This document shows positions 8,583 to 18,102 of a DNA stretch of 64,000 nucleotides, one piece after another; positions within the stretch are counted from its first letter, which is position 1; every line of letters begins with the position of its first letter. A program made the position numbers and the translations under genes. Under the pieces are notes generated by a model, which saw nothing but the letters and a program-made list of their open reading frames with translations, did no database searches and was not told the DNA's origin. Source of the stretch: an uncultured Saprospiraceae bacterium (lineage in GTDB: Bacteria > Bacteroidota > Bacteroidia > Chitinophagales > Saprospiraceae); NCBI GenBank assembly GCA_937942435.1, contig CALDEM010000019.1:62001-126000 (forward strand), given 5' to 3'.

Positions 8583-10785
8583 ATCTTTCTCCCGGATTAT
8601 ACTTGCTCACCGCGTACTTATCCACGTCCTCTTTATAGTATAATACATCTTTAAAAATACCATCGGCATATAACTGAGCCTGATCATAAAAGTGAGGTGA
8701 AGAAGGGTCACCACTTTGACCACCAGCAAGAAGAGACTTAGCTTTTACTTTATCGCCAAATTCTACAGCGGCTATAAAACTGTTGCCTCTAGTCCCATAA
8801 ATCTTTTTTGTTTGCTGTCTGGTTCTCATACCATAGGCAGCAAGAGCTCCCCAGCGAGCGGTTGACATCCCAACAGGTATACTTGGTGCGTCATCATCAA
8901 ACTGGTGATCGATATCTCCACTTAACCTTTGAAATCTACTGATCTCGCCCCATGGTGTTTTCCAAGTTCCAAAGTCTCTTTCTATATGATTAACGCTTTT
9001 AGTTAGCATGTCAATTTTTTCATCATCGGGAGCACTTGTAGCTATATATTCTATCTTTTGTATGGGACTCAATCCTTTTGGAAAGTTACCATCTTTTAGA
9101 AAATACTCAAGATAGAAGTGCCCTATCGACATGCCGACACTTTCTGTGTTCACAGCAAAGTCCCAATTAGATAATTCATCTATTACATCGGCGAGTTTTG
9201 TATCTTTAACAGAACTCTGATTGTAAGCTTTTACAATAGCTGGTATAGTCATCTCCATAGCTGGGAGATATGGGTCGTATGCCATATCAATGAGCTTGTC
9301 GATTGTCATGCTTTCCATATTTTTCAAAAGACGTATAGCATGAACACCTCGTAGGTTTTCTCTATTGCGAGACATGTACCTTGGATAGTCTTCAGGTCTA
9401 GGGCTATTCTCTGCTGCCGCTGTAAATGGTGTAGAATTACAATTTTGAATCCAACCATTTGATGGATTTATGATAGTGATGATCTCATCAACTTCGTGCA
9501 GTCCTTTCCAATCAGTCTCTGGATCACTGCCATCAACAGGTTTTGTAAAATCAAACTTTACGTTTCGCTTTGGTATAAAGTCGCCATGATAATATGCGAT
9601 AGTACCGTCGGCATCAGCATACACGGTGTTGTTAGAAGAGTTGGTACGGATGTCCATCATCTTTCTAAATTCTGTATGATTATCCAACTTAGTTCTTGTA
9701 TACGATTGTATCAAAGCATTGACAGGACTCCACATCATGTTAGTGGCTACCCACTTACCGTCTATAGATTGTGTGATCGGTCCATGGTGCGTTCTGTACA
9801 TTGTAAAATCTCTATCCACCAGTCCCGCTCCTTCTTTCACTTTTAGTGTAACTTCTATTTCGTCAACAGGTCTTTCCTCTTGGCCGTATTTATAAATGTA
9901 TGAACCATTTTTACTTTTGACATCCTCTATATAATCGTCCATTATATCGGTATATGTAGACGTATGCATCCACCCCGTTTTTTCATTAAATCCCTGATAA
10001 ACAAAGAACTGTCCCCATGTCACCGCACCATAAGCATTAAGCCCTTCTTCGCTCACCACATGCACCTCTCCTCTAAAGTAAAATGACGTGTGCGGATTAA
10101 TTAATAATAATGCGTCTCCTGATTCTGTATGGCCTCCTGAGATGGCAAAACCATTAGACCCAGTTGGTTCGATTTCATAATCAATTTCTTCTTCGAGATC
10201 GTCTTGTTCGATATACCCTATACTTTTAGTGGGATCACTTTCGTAAAATGCTTTTATCTTCTGAGTAGAGACTCTTTCTATATCGCCACCGATAGAGCCC
10301 TCACTAAAGTACATCGGCATCCATGGTTCAAAGTGAGTTAGAAGCCTTGGCTTCACTTCTGGGTGAGTGTGTAAGTAGTAGTTGATACCATCTGCAAAGG
10401 CTTGGCAAAGCTTCTGTAACCATTCTGGACTTTCGTTATAGTATGACTTGGCCTCATCGGTGGTCATGAAGAGCCGCGCTCTTAGATCGCTGTATAGTTC
10501 TTCTTCTCCTTCTACTTCTGCCAATCTGCCTATAGCCCAGATATAGTTTTGTTCTACGCGGGCGAAGTCATCTTCGCATTGGGCATATAGCAGACCGAAG
10601 ACTGCGTCAGCATCGGTTTTGCCATAGATATGTGGTACACCATAGTTGTCTCTTATGATCTCTACATTAGCTGCCTGATCCATCCACTTTTGCACCTCCG
10701 GACTTATTGTGTTATCGAAGGTAGATTGCTTACATCCTAAAGCAGATATGATAAGGACGAAGGCTATTGATAGTATTTTATGCAT
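8575..10785 (-). CDS. Penicillin-acylase-family Ntn-hydrolase lipoprotein (acyl-homoserine lactone acylase-like)
   Basis: The 736-residue protein starts with a lipoprotein signal (LSIAFVLIISALGC). The alpha-chain region shows VEIIRDNYGVPHIYGKT and GLLYAQCEDDF. After a spacer the autocatalytic site is PTGSNGFAISGG, with Ser210 the expected N-terminal nucleophile of the beta chain. NPHTSFYFRG and the distal regions match the S45 peptidase/penicillin acylase family. Members hydrolyse amide bonds of beta-lactams, acyl-homoserine lactones or cyclic lipopeptides. The natural substrate here cannot be told. The mature enzyme should be membrane-anchored, facing the periplasm. The gene is transcribed alone. 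Confidence 0.87.
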   Translation of the reverse strand: MHKILSIAFVLIISALGCKQSTFDNTISPEVQKWMDQAANVEIIRDNYGVPHIYGKTDADAVFGLLYAQCEDDFARVEQNYIWAIGRLAEVEGEEELYSDLRARLFMTTDEAKSYYNESPEWLQKLCQAFADGINYYLHTHPEVKPRLLTHFEPWMPMYFSEGSIGGDIERVSTQKIKAFYESDPTKSIGYIEQDDLEEEIDYEIEPTGSNGFAISGGHTESGDALLLINPHTSFYFRGEVHVVSEEGLNAYGAVTWGQFFVYQGFNEKTGWMHTSTYTDIMDDYIEDVKSKNGSYIYKYGQEERPVDEIEVTLKVKEGAGLVDRDFTMYRTHHGPITQSIDGKWVATNMMWSPVNALIQSYTRTKLDNHTEFRKMMDIRTNSSNNTVYADADGTIAYYHGDFIPKRNVKFDFTKPVDGSDPETDWKGLHEVDEIITIINPSNGWIQNCNSTPFTAAAENSPRPEDYPRYMSRNRENLRGVHAIRLLKNMESMTIDKLIDMAYDPYLPAMEMTIPAIVKAYNQSSVKDTKLADVIDELSNWDFAVNTESVGMSIGHFYLEYFLKDGNFPKGLSPIQKIEYIATSAPDDEKIDMLTKSVNHIERDFGTWKTPWGEISRFQRLSGDIDHQFDDDAPSIPVGMSTARWGALAAYGMRTRQQTKKIYGTRGNSFIAAVEFGDKVKAKSLLAGGQSGDPSSPHFYDQAQLYADGIFKDVLYYKEDVDKYAVSKYNPGERSN

Positions 10786-10878
10786 CTTTCATTAACTTGG
10801 TAAAGACAAGATACACAAAGGCTTAACTTATATGATCTTATAAAGTAAGTTAATAGATTGCGTATCAACCAACTTCTC

Positions 10879-10907
10879 TTGAGTAAACAAGGGATATGTT
10901 ACATTTG
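10879..10907 (+). promoter_or_regulatory. Bacteroidota promoter that fixes the DUF1801 gene start
   Basis: TTG (10879-10881), an 18-bp spacer and TACATTTG (10900-10907) match the consensus. The element lies inside the longer TTG-started frame (from 10858), so the ATG at 10921 is the real start with a very short leader. Confidence 0.75.
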
Positions 10908-10920
10908 TCAAGTATCACTT

Positions 10921-11358
10921 ATGAAAGAGCTTAAAATCAAAACAGAAGATAAAGTAAGCGAGAAACTTAAAAGTTACCCCATCCACATTCTACCAAAAGT
11001 AAATCACCTCCGCAAGTTGATTATTCAAAAGGCAACGGAGCTTGATTCGGTAGATGAAATCGAAGAAACACTTAAGTGGGGCGAGCCAAGTTATATCGCT
11101 AAGAAGGGAAGTACAATTAGAATAGATTGGAAGGCCAAGGCTCCAGAGCAATATGCGATGTACTTTAAGTGCACGAGTAAGTTAGTTGAAACTTTTAGAT
11201 TAGTTTATGGCGATACATTTAGATATGAAAAGAATCGAGCCATCCTATTTGGTCTGGATGATGAGATACCTGAACGGGAGCTTAAGCAGTGTATTGGTGC
11301 CGCTCTTCAATATCACCATGTGAAACAAGAAAAGAACCTAGGTTTAGAAATTGAATAG
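10921..11358 (+). CDS. DUF1801 domain protein
   Basis: From ATG 10921 the product is 145 residues. The fold pattern is that of DUF1801/YdhG-like proteins: LRKLIIQKATELDSVDEIEETLKW, then GEPSYIAKKGSTIRI, YAMYFKCTSKLVETFR, and a terminal helix. The biochemical role of these small cytosolic proteins is unknown. The start is set by the promoter at 10879-10907. The gene for RlmF begins 10 bp after the stop, so the two are very probably one transcript. Confidence 0.82.
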   Translation: MKELKIKTEDKVSEKLKSYPIHILPKVNHLRKLIIQKATELDSVDEIEETLKWGEPSYIAKKGSTIRIDWKAKAPEQYAMYFKCTSKLVETFRLVYGDTFRYEKNRAILFGLDDEIPERELKQCIGAALQYHHVKQEKNLGLEIE

Positions 11359-11367
11359 AAGAGAAGT

Positions 11368-12342
11368 GTGAAAGAAAAGACCAAGAATCCAAGAAAAACA
11401 GAGACACGACTTCACAAGAGAAGTAAACATCAGAATCGATATAATTTTGATGAACTTATAGCGTCTTATCCTTTGTTACGAGATTTTGTTAGCCCCAACA
11501 AGTATGGAGATCTATCTGTAGACTTCTTTGATCCGGCAGCGGTTAAAGCACTCAATACGGCGCTACTCAAAAGATACTACGCAGTTGAGTTTTGGGATAT
11601 CCCTGATGGCTACCTATGTCCACCTATACCTGGGCGTGCTGAGTATATACACCAAGTAGCTGACCTTCTTTTAGAAAGTACTTCTAATCACAAGGCTAAA
11701 GTGCCAAGAGGACCTAAGATGTACTGCTTGGATGTTGGGGTCGGAGCTAATTGCATCTATCCTATAATTGGACAAGCTGAGTATGGATGGTCTTTCGTTG
11801 GTACTGATATCGATGACGTAGCTCTCGAAAGTGCTACAGAAATTATTAAGAAGAATGAAAAGGTTAGCAACTCAGTAGAGCTTAGAAAACAAAAAAATTA
11901 TAAAAAAATACTCAAGGGGATTATCAAAGAAGATGAGCAGTTTGATTTATGCATCTGTAATCCTCCATTTCACGCTTCGAGTGAAGAAGCACTATCGGGT
12001 ACCAAGCGCAAATTGAAAAATCTAAAAGGCCAATCTACGGACGATGTGGTTTTAAATTTTGGTGGTCAGAGCAATGAACTGTGGTGTGAAGGCGGCGAGC
12101 TTGCCTTTATAGAATTGTTGATTAAAGAAAGCTTATCATTTGCTATGGATGTCTTGTGGTATACAACTTTAGTTTCTAAAGAATCGAATGTTGAAAGGAT
12201 ACTGGCAATGTTAGAACAAACACCAGCATCCGATGTTAAAGTGATACCGCTTTTGTTAGGTAATAAGAAAAGCAGAATAGTCGCGTGGACATACTTTAAT
12301 AAATCGCAACAGAAGGCATGGGCAAACTATCGATGGTCCTGA
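11368..12342 (+). CDS. rlmF: 23S rRNA (adenine-1618-N6)-methyltransferase
   Basis: The 324-residue protein has the conserved RlmF/YbiN start (LHKRSKHQNRYNFDELI), then FVSPNKYGDLSVDFFDPAAVKALN, the SAM-binding motif DVGVGANCIYPIIG and the N6-adenine methylase motif NPPFH. It methylates A1618 of 23S rRNA (E. coli numbering). The start is GTG at 11368, chosen because the conserved N-terminal block begins only a few residues later and no ATG precedes it. It forms a pair with the upstream DUF1801 gene. Confidence 0.92.
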   Translation: MKEKTKNPRKTETRLHKRSKHQNRYNFDELIASYPLLRDFVSPNKYGDLSVDFFDPAAVKALNTALLKRYYAVEFWDIPDGYLCPPIPGRAEYIHQVADLLLESTSNHKAKVPRGPKMYCLDVGVGANCIYPIIGQAEYGWSFVGTDIDDVALESATEIIKKNEKVSNSVELRKQKNYKKILKGIIKEDEQFDLCICNPPFHASSEEALSGTKRKLKNLKGQSTDDVVLNFGGQSNELWCEGGELAFIELLIKESLSFAMDVLWYTTLVSKESNVERILAMLEQTPASDVKVIPLLLGNKKSRIVAWTYFNKSQQKAWANYRWS

Positions 12343-12379
12343 TAGTTGAATATTTTGTCTTACAAATCGATTGCTATAT

Positions 12380-13297
12380 ATGAGTCAGAGGATCTTCGTT
12401 TTATTAGCTTTTTTATGCTTTTTGGGTTGTAACACTGATACTAAGCCTAAAGGGCTTCCTATTATCATAGACGCTGATACAGCTAATGAAGTTGATGACT
12501 TGTTCGCATTAGTAAGGGCTATAGAAGAACCGTCGTTTAATCTGTTGGGGATTACGTCTGCACAATTTCACACATCTCCTTTGGCTTCTGATAACACTGT
12601 CTTAGAAAGTCAAAAAATCAATGAAGATATTATCAGACTCATGGACAGGGCGGATATCCCATTGCCTATGGGTAGCAAAGATCCGTTAAGGTCGGTGACT
12701 GAATCACAAAGATCAGAAGCATCTGACTTTATAGTAAAGTATGCCCATGATCACACTCCAGATGATCCGCTTCATGTTGTGATATTAGGATCATGTACCA
12801 ATGTAGCATCAGCGATATTGCAAGACCCTTCGATCATCCCAAATCTCAGTGTTCATTATTTGGGATTTTGGCATGAACCAGCAACCAATGTATACAACAA
12901 GAAAGAATTTAACTCTGGCAATGATACATTGGCGGTTAATTTCTTACTTGATGTAGAAGGATTAGCGTTTGATGTGATGACTGCGACTACGTCGCAACAC
13001 TTAGTGTTCAAGAAGGAGGTAGTAGATAAAAACTTGAAAGGAAAAGGAGGTATCTTCGATTATCTTGTAGATCGATGGGATGCCTATGAGAGATGGTGGA
13101 CAAAAGAAGATCCTGAAAAACTAGAATGGATTATGTGGGACGTCGCTATTGTCGAGGCACTGATCCACCCAGAGCTAACTACTAAAGAACTGTTCTCAAC
13201 GCCACCTGAAAATACACAGCGAGAAATAGGAGTGTTTACAAAAATTGATGTGCCTCAGATGGAACTTAACTTTTGGGATAGCCTATCGAATTTATAA
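12380..13297 (+). CDS. Nucleoside hydrolase-family lipoprotein
   Basis: ATG at 12380 gives 305 residues. A lipoprotein signal (FVLLAFLCFLGC) is followed by the ribohydrolase Ca2+ motif DADTANEVDDLFAL, then LGITSAQFHT and VVILGSCTNVASAI, which are typical of inosine-uridine-preferring nucleoside hydrolases. Such enzymes split the N-glycosidic bond of ribonucleosides. The lipobox implies action outside the inner membrane, for nucleoside scavenging. An upstream TTG at 12371 would add only three residues before the signal peptide and is less likely. Confidence 0.83.
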   Translation: MSQRIFVLLAFLCFLGCNTDTKPKGLPIIIDADTANEVDDLFALVRAIEEPSFNLLGITSAQFHTSPLASDNTVLESQKINEDIIRLMDRADIPLPMGSKDPLRSVTESQRSEASDFIVKYAHDHTPDDPLHVVILGSCTNVASAILQDPSIIPNLSVHYLGFWHEPATNVYNKKEFNSGNDTLAVNFLLDVEGLAFDVMTATTSQHLVFKKEVVDKNLKGKGGIFDYLVDRWDAYERWWTKEDPEKLEWIMWDVAIVEALIHPELTTKELFSTPPENTQREIGVFTKIDVPQMELNFWDSLSNL

Positions 13298-13315
13298 CAT
13301 TTGGCTTGACCACTA

Positions 13316-14287
13316 CTAACTCATGATCATATCATAGGCTTGTCGTAACAACTCTTTTTTCTCGCTTAGACTTCTTTCTAATGGCAGTTGAGCAAGCCCA
13401 ATTAGTCTACGCATGATTTCTACCCCGGCTACTTGATTTGCAAGTTTCACATCTATTGGGCTATTGTAAAAATCAATTACACGCATACTATAATTTGCAT
13501 CTCCAGTGCTTAAGATTAAGTGGCCGATCATAACGCCAAGGTCAAATTCTTTAAAACCAACGAAACAAAACTCTGGATCCAACATATAGACATCTGATCT
13601 TTTTGATATCCAACTCCCAGGATAATAATCTCCATGGATCAAAGTGTCTCCACTCGATAGATATTGCTCACCTAATTGGTTGATTATAGATTTAAGTTGA
13701 TCGTCCTTTTTATAATTTAGCGAAAGCTCTTGTAGGCCTTCTTGGATGTCATCTAATTGAAAGCCATTATCTTCTAAAAAAGGAAGTACGTATATATGTT
13801 GATGATTAAGCTGGCGTAAGGCCATGTTAATTGGAAAATTGCCCGGAGCATTTTTCTCATGGGTTCGCTTGATGATCCGAACGAGTTTTTCTAATTGGTC
13901 AGTCTCTATCTCTCGCTTGGTATAGATAGTAGTCATATCCTCACAATCACCTAAGTCCTCCATCATGATAAGATGCTCACTTTTGTCGTAGTTGAGTATC
14001 TGTGGCACATGAGCATCGAGGGTAGGGTCCTTTATGGCTTTGTAAAATTGGTATTCTGTATCTATTCTTTCTGCCGGAGCAGGTATATCTTGATACTTCT
14101 GTACAAAGGGTCTTGACTGCTTCAGGATGAATGTTCTTTGGTCAGTTGTAATCCTAAGTACTACATTCATGTTGCCTTCTCCTGGTGAAGTGATGCTTTG
14201 TATTTCTTCTTGGGTGATCCAACCTAATCTAGAAAGCAGATCTGAGATGGATTGTTTAGGCGTCTTGATATCTATTAGATTCATCAT
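13316..14287 (-). CDS. APH-type phosphotransferase resembling methylthioribose kinase
   Basis: The 323-residue protein has the kinase-like (APH) fold: a Gly-rich loop around SPGEGNMNVVLRI, an ATP-binding Lys in TFILKQSRP, and catalytic loop HGDYYPGSW followed by LDPEFCFVG. The GS in the catalytic loop and the DPEF metal-binding motif, then FKEFDLGVMIGHL, match S-methyl-5-thioribose kinases better than aminoglycoside kinases. That would place it in methionine salvage, but no other salvage gene is in the window, so the substrate is an inference. A -10 box TATCTTTG sits one base before the first ATG, so the second ATG (14284) or a leaderless start is possible. Confidence 0.72.
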   Translation of the reverse strand: MMNLIDIKTPKQSISDLLSRLGWITQEEIQSITSPGEGNMNVVLRITTDQRTFILKQSRPFVQKYQDIPAPAERIDTEYQFYKAIKDPTLDAHVPQILNYDKSEHLIMMEDLGDCEDMTTIYTKREIETDQLEKLVRIIKRTHEKNAPGNFPINMALRQLNHQHIYVLPFLEDNGFQLDDIQEGLQELSLNYKKDDQLKSIINQLGEQYLSSGDTLIHGDYYPGSWISKRSDVYMLDPEFCFVGFKEFDLGVMIGHLILSTGDANYSMRVIDFYNSPIDVKLANQVAGVEIMRRLIGLAQLPLERSLSEKKELLRQAYDMIMS

Positions 14288-14288
14288 A

Positions 14289-14296
14289 CAAAGATA
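14289..14296 (-). promoter_or_regulatory. Minus-strand -10 box abutting the MTR-kinase-like start
   Basis: TATCTTTG (14296-14289) is a perfect TANNTTTG one base upstream of ATG 14287. Transcription would begin around the initiation codons, which suggests a leaderless mRNA or use of ATG 14284. No TTG is visible at the normal spacing. Confidence 0.45.
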
Positions 14297-14395
14297 AGGA
14301 TATCAAGGTGTAAGAATCGTCATACTGACTTGAGTCTGATCACATACAGTACAATCATAGCTCATGATGACGCGGTAAACCGATATCCAAAGTTG

Positions 14396-14403
14396 TATAT
14401 TTG
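14396..14403 (+). promoter_or_regulatory. -10 box of lepA
   Basis: TATATTTG matches the consensus, 57 bp before the lepA ATG. The upstream element is not clear. Confidence 0.5.
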
Positions 14404-14460
14404 CAGCCTAATATCAGGAATGCCATAATGAATATGTAAAGCCCTGATAATCAGTTTCAT

Positions 14461-16257
14461 ATGAAGAACATCCGCAATTTTTGCGTTATCGCACATATAG
14501 ATCATGGCAAGAGTACGCTTTCAGATCGTTTGTTAGAAGAGACTCAGACTATTTCCGAAAGGAATATGACAAACCAGGCACTTGACGATATGGACCTTGA
14601 GAGAGAAAGAGGTATAACAATCAAGAGTCACGCTATACAGATGTATTACCAGCATACTGATGGCGAAACTTATACCTACAATCTTATTGATACACCAGGG
14701 CACGTGGATTTCTCATACGAAGTGTCAAGGTCAATTGCCGCATGTGAAGGTGCATTGTTGATCGTAGATGCCTCACAAGGAGTACAAGCTCAGACTATAT
14801 CTAATCTATACTTGGCTATCGGGCATGATCTCGAGATCATACCTGTCCTCAACAAGGTCGATATGGAGAGTGCGATGATAGATGAGATGTCTGATCAGAT
14901 CATTGATTTACTTGGATGCGACAAAGAAGATATAGTTCTGGCTTCAGGGAAGACTGGATTAGGAGTTGACAATATCCTAGCTGCAGTAGTGGATCGGATA
15001 CCTGCACCTAAGGGAGATCCGGACGCCCCATTACAAGCGTTGATTTTTGATAGTGTCTTTAATCAATTTAGGGGAGTGATCGCTTATTTTAGAATCTTAA
15101 ACGGTACGCTCAAAAAGAATGACCAGATACGTTTTGTCAACACTGGTGGAGAATATAGTGCTGATGAGATTGGCGTATTACAATTAGATCAGATTCCAAA
15201 GAAAGAACTCGGTGCTGGAAATGTTGGATATGTTATAACAGGTATCAAAGAGTCAAAAGAGGTCAAAGTAGGAGATACGATCACGCTACGGGACGATCCT
15301 TGCGAAGAAGGAATTCATGGATTTGAGGATGTGAAGCCGATGGTCTTTGCAGGTATCTATCCGATCGACAACGACGACTTTGAAGACTTAAGAGATAGCT
15401 TAGAAAAGTTGCAGCTCAATGATGCATCGCTGGTCTATGAGCCAGAGTCATCAGTTGCCTTAGGATTTGGATTTAGATGTGGCTTCTTAGGCATGCTTCA
15501 CTTAGAGATCATCCAAGAGAGATTGTCTCGCGAGTTTGATCAAGAAGTGATCACAACCGTTCCTAATGTGTCTTATGTGGCTTATACAAAGAAGCAAGAA
15601 AAGTTAGTGATCAACACACCTAACGACTTGCCTGATCCATCATCGATCGATAGGGTAGAAGAGCCATACATAAAAGCTCAGATCATAACGATGCCGGAGT
15701 ATATAGGATCGATAATGACATTAGCCATGGACAAGCGCGGGATCTTAACTAACCAGAACTATCTGACCACTGATAGAGTAGAGTTGACTTTTGAGATGCC
15801 CCTTGCGGAAATAGTGTTCGACTTCTACGACAAGTTAAAATCTATAAGTCGTGGTTACGCTTCGTTTGATTATGTGATGATAGACTATCGGGCTTCAGAA
15901 CTGGTGAAGTTAGATATAAAACTCAACGGGGACTCAGTAGATGCCTTGTCATCATTGGTTCATAAAACCAAAGCTGCCACTTTTGGTAGACAGATCTGTA
16001 AGCGGTTAAAAGAACTACTTCCGAGACAGCAGTTTCTAATTGCGATACAGGCTGCTGTAGGCGCTAAGATTATAGCGAGAGAGACCATCTCTGCACTTCG
16101 TAAGGATGTAACTGCTAAGTGTTATGGTGGTGATATAACTCGTAAGCGTAAGCTCTTAGAGAAGCAAAAGAAAGGTAAGAAGAAGATGCGGCAGATAGGA
16201 AGTGTACAAGTCCCTCAAAAGGCATTCTTAGAGGTGCTCAAGCTCAATGATGGATAG
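14461..16257 (+). CDS. lepA: Elongation factor 4 (ribosomal back-translocase GTPase)
   Basis: The 598-residue product is a complete LepA. G1 is AHIDHGKST, the switch region has [10 protein letters not shown]3 is DTPGHVDF and G4 is NKVDM. The EF-G-like domains follow, and the LepA-specific C-terminal domain ends in the basic block [17 protein letters not shown] before [13 protein letters not shown]. It acts on stalled or mis-translocated ribosomes. The gene stands alone with its own -10 box. The convergent SET-domain gene ends 22 bp away. Confidence 0.97.
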   Translation: MKNIRNFCVIAHIDHGKSTLSDRLLEETQTISERNMTNQALDDMDLERERGITIKSHAIQMYYQHTDGETYTYNLIDTPGHVDFSYEVSRSIAACEGALLIVDASQGVQAQTISNLYLAIGHDLEIIPVLNKVDMESAMIDEMSDQIIDLLGCDKEDIVLASGKTGLGVDNILAAVVDRIPAPKGDPDAPLQALIFDSVFNQFRGVIAYFRILNGTLKKNDQIRFVNTGGEYSADEIGVLQLDQIPKKELGAGNVGYVITGIKESKEVKVGDTITLRDDPCEEGIHGFEDVKPMVFAGIYPIDNDDFEDLRDSLEKLQLNDASLVYEPESSVALGFGFRCGFLGMLHLEIIQERLSREFDQEVITTVPNVSYVAYTKKQEKLVINTPNDLPDPSSIDRVEEPYIKAQIITMPEYIGSIMTLAMDKRGILTNQNYLTTDRVELTFEMPLAEIVFDFYDKLKSISRGYASFDYVMIDYRASELVKLDIKLNGDSVDALSSLVHKTKAATFGRQICKRLKELLPRQQFLIAIQAAVGAKIIARETISALRKDVTAKCYGGDITRKRKLLEKQKKGKKKMRQIGSVQVPQKAFLEVLKLNDG

Positions 16258-16279
16258 GCTCTTGATACTTTAGCATGTA

Positions 16280-16666
16280 CTAAGATACTGCAAACCATAG
16301 GTCGACAACGCCTTTAGTGCCGCCCGTATAGTCGATCAGTATCTCACTTCCAGCTTCTATAGTTTTAGATGCTTCTACCTTAATAGAGCCATCTATATAA
16401 TCCATGATAACCTCTGCGTTAGCAACTGGACTGTGATTATAAAGTGAACCATAGCCAAGAGCTATGCATGCTTCATATCCACTTTCTTCCCATAAGAAGT
16501 AATAGTCGTAGAGATGTGTCTTGTCAAGATCACTTAGCTGGCCTTCAGGGATTTTTATAATTGGACAGATCTCTATAAGGTCCCCTTTTTGTAGATCTTC
16601 AGACGAGAAGACACAGCGCCCTTTGATCTCATCTTCCAAAATGTATAATCCAGGTATGTGAAGCAT
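16280..16666 (-). CDS. SET-domain protein, probable protein-lysine methyltransferase
   Basis: This compact SET domain of 128 residues has GRCVFSSEDLQKGDLIEICP near the start, the NHS motif in YNHSPVANAEV, and the C-terminal catalytic Tyr region AGSEILIDYTG. The post-SET Cys cluster is absent, as in most bacterial SET proteins. It should transfer methyl groups from SAM to lysine in a cytosolic protein. The target is unknown. The start lies 6 bp after the stop of the last collagen-like gene on the same strand, so it is probably the final gene of that operon. Confidence 0.83.
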   Translation of the reverse strand: MLHIPGLYILEDEIKGRCVFSSEDLQKGDLIEICPIIKIPEGQLSDLDKTHLYDYYFLWEESGYEACIALGYGSLYNHSPVANAEVIMDYIDGSIKVEASKTIEAGSEILIDYTGGTKGVVDLWFAVS

Positions 16667-16672
16667 CTACAA

Positions 16673-17380
16673 TTATAGGTCAATCCAAGCACTTCCATCA
16701 AAGTATCGCAAGCCAACCGCTCCATCTGCACGATTGGTACCATCATCCATATAGAAGGTGCCTTCTACAGGATCTGTAGGCAACTCAGGTTGAGCGATTA
16801 TAATTGGAAAACCATTAAGACCATTAGGTCCTTGCATACCCTTGGCTCCAGGTCTGCCAGGATCTCCCTGTAAACCTGCCGCTCCAGGAGGGCACGCTGG
16901 ACCTGGAACAGAAGTAGGTCCAGTAGGTCCTTTGGGTCCATCTGGGCCATTAGGCCCTCTTGGCCCTGCTATACCAGAAGTAGCAGTACGAGCATAGTTA
17001 GCATAAGGTACCGATAAGAACTCGATTAAGGCGAGTTGCTTAAAGTCATTGTTGTTTTCTCTATCGATATCGATCTTTGTCCAATAGCCACTCTGTCCCC
17101 ATACAATATCTGCAAATGCTCCCTGCTGTACATCACCTCTACCGATAGCTAACATATAGTGACCGATTGCGTCAGTGTTGACTTGATGTCTTTCTATATA
17201 TACTGGGCTACCTGTAGAACTACCTTCTAAGATGCTTATCTGAAGATTGATAGTCATCTGGCTGATGGCGATGCCATCGTCGTTAAGTGCGACGCCTTGA
17301 TAGTTGACGGCCATAGGGGATTGGCCCCATAGTAACTGAGCGATCGACAAGAAAAGTGCTATAGTTATGGCTCTTTTCAT
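16673..17380 (-). CDS. Exported collagen-like protein, chain 3 of the operon
   Basis: From ATG 17380 (2 bp after the upstream stop) the product is 235 residues: signal peptide (AITIALFLSIAQLLWGQ), then an N-terminal beta domain of about 110 residues (NYQGVALNDDG, GHYMLAIGRGDV, FLSVPYANYA) found in many Bacteroidota surface proteins. A collagen-like Gly-X-Y tract of about 19 triplets follows, broken once by SVP-GPA-CPP with a Cys, and the protein ends in a short C-terminal module (YMDDGTNRAD, LRYFDGSAW). It has no T9SS tail. The same architecture occurs in the genes at 17383-18102 and 18851-19552. Trimer formation is expected from the Gly-X-Y tract. A longer start at 17398 would overlap the upstream gene. 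Confidence 0.85.
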   Translation of the reverse strand: MKRAITIALFLSIAQLLWGQSPMAVNYQGVALNDDGIAISQMTINLQISILEGSSTGSPVYIERHQVNTDAIGHYMLAIGRGDVQQGAFADIVWGQSGYWTKIDIDRENNNDFKQLALIEFLSVPYANYARTATSGIAGPRGPNGPDGPKGPTGPTSVPGPACPPGAAGLQGDPGRPGAKGMQGPNGLNGFPIIIAQPELPTDPVEGTFYMDDGTNRADGAVGLRYFDGSAWIDL

Positions 17381-17382
17381 AG

Positions 17383-18102
17383 TTATAGATCTACCCATTG
17401 TGTTTCATCAAAATATCTGAATCCTGGCCTATTATCGGCTCTATTACTACCATCGTCAAGATAGATCTGTCCGTTTTGAGGACTTTCGGGCGCAGTACCT
17501 GATAACCTCAATGTCTCAAGTCCAGATATACCTGCCATACCTTGAGGTCCATCAGCACCGTCGGGTCCGGGATCACCTTTGTCCCCTTGTCGACCTCCTA
17601 TCACACAACAAGAATCAGGCGGTCTTATGCCTGGGTCTCCTGCCTCTCCAGCTGGCCCTATAAGGCCTGCGGGGCCTGGTAGTCCAGGCTCATTCATCGC
17701 TGTAAAAGCATGAAGAGCATAAGGAACAGACAATAGCTCTGATGCTCCTAAAAACTCGTAGTTTTCTCCACCACTTATATCTATACTAACAGCTAAAGAG
17801 TAGAAATCAGCGAATACTGCAATAGAAGCCAAGCTTGTGCCTGATACAAAAGTGCCTCTTCCTACTTCGATCGAAAAATGACCTGTTGGTGAACTGCGTA
17901 CTTGATGCTTCTCTACGTATTCTGGTGCTGCATTAGGGTCAGATTTTAATATGGATATTTCTATGCCTAATAACTGATCCGCTATCGGTTGACCCAGATT
18001 GTCACTAGCGACTCCTTGATAAGTAAAAGCAAATGGAGCTTGGGCTGACATAGTACATGTCATACTGACGAGTAAAATAAAATATATTAGTGCCTTCATC
18101 AT
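17383..18102 (-). CDS. Exported collagen-like protein, chain 2 of the operon
   Basis: The 239-residue protein has a signal peptide (LIYFILLVSMTCTMSAQ), the same N-terminal domain (FTYQGVASDNLGQPI, GHFSIEVGRGTF, LSVPYALHAF), and a collagen-like tract in two blocks: 7 triplets, an interruption PPDSCCVIG with adjacent cysteines, then about 8 triplets. It ends in the shared C-terminal module (IYLDDGSNRAD, GFRYFDETQW). Its ATG overlaps the stop of the upstream gene by one base (TAATG), so translation is probably coupled. The Cys pair in the middle of a triple helix could lock chains by disulfides. That is inference. Confidence 0.85.
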   Translation of the reverse strand: MMKALIYFILLVSMTCTMSAQAPFAFTYQGVASDNLGQPIADQLLGIEISILKSDPNAAPEYVEKHQVRSSPTGHFSIEVGRGTFVSGTSLASIAVFADFYSLAVSIDISGGENYEFLGASELLSVPYALHAFTAMNEPGLPGPAGLIGPAGEAGDPGIRPPDSCCVIGGRQGDKGDPGPDGADGPQGMAGISGLETLRLSGTAPESPQNGQIYLDDGSNRADNRPGFRYFDETQWVDL

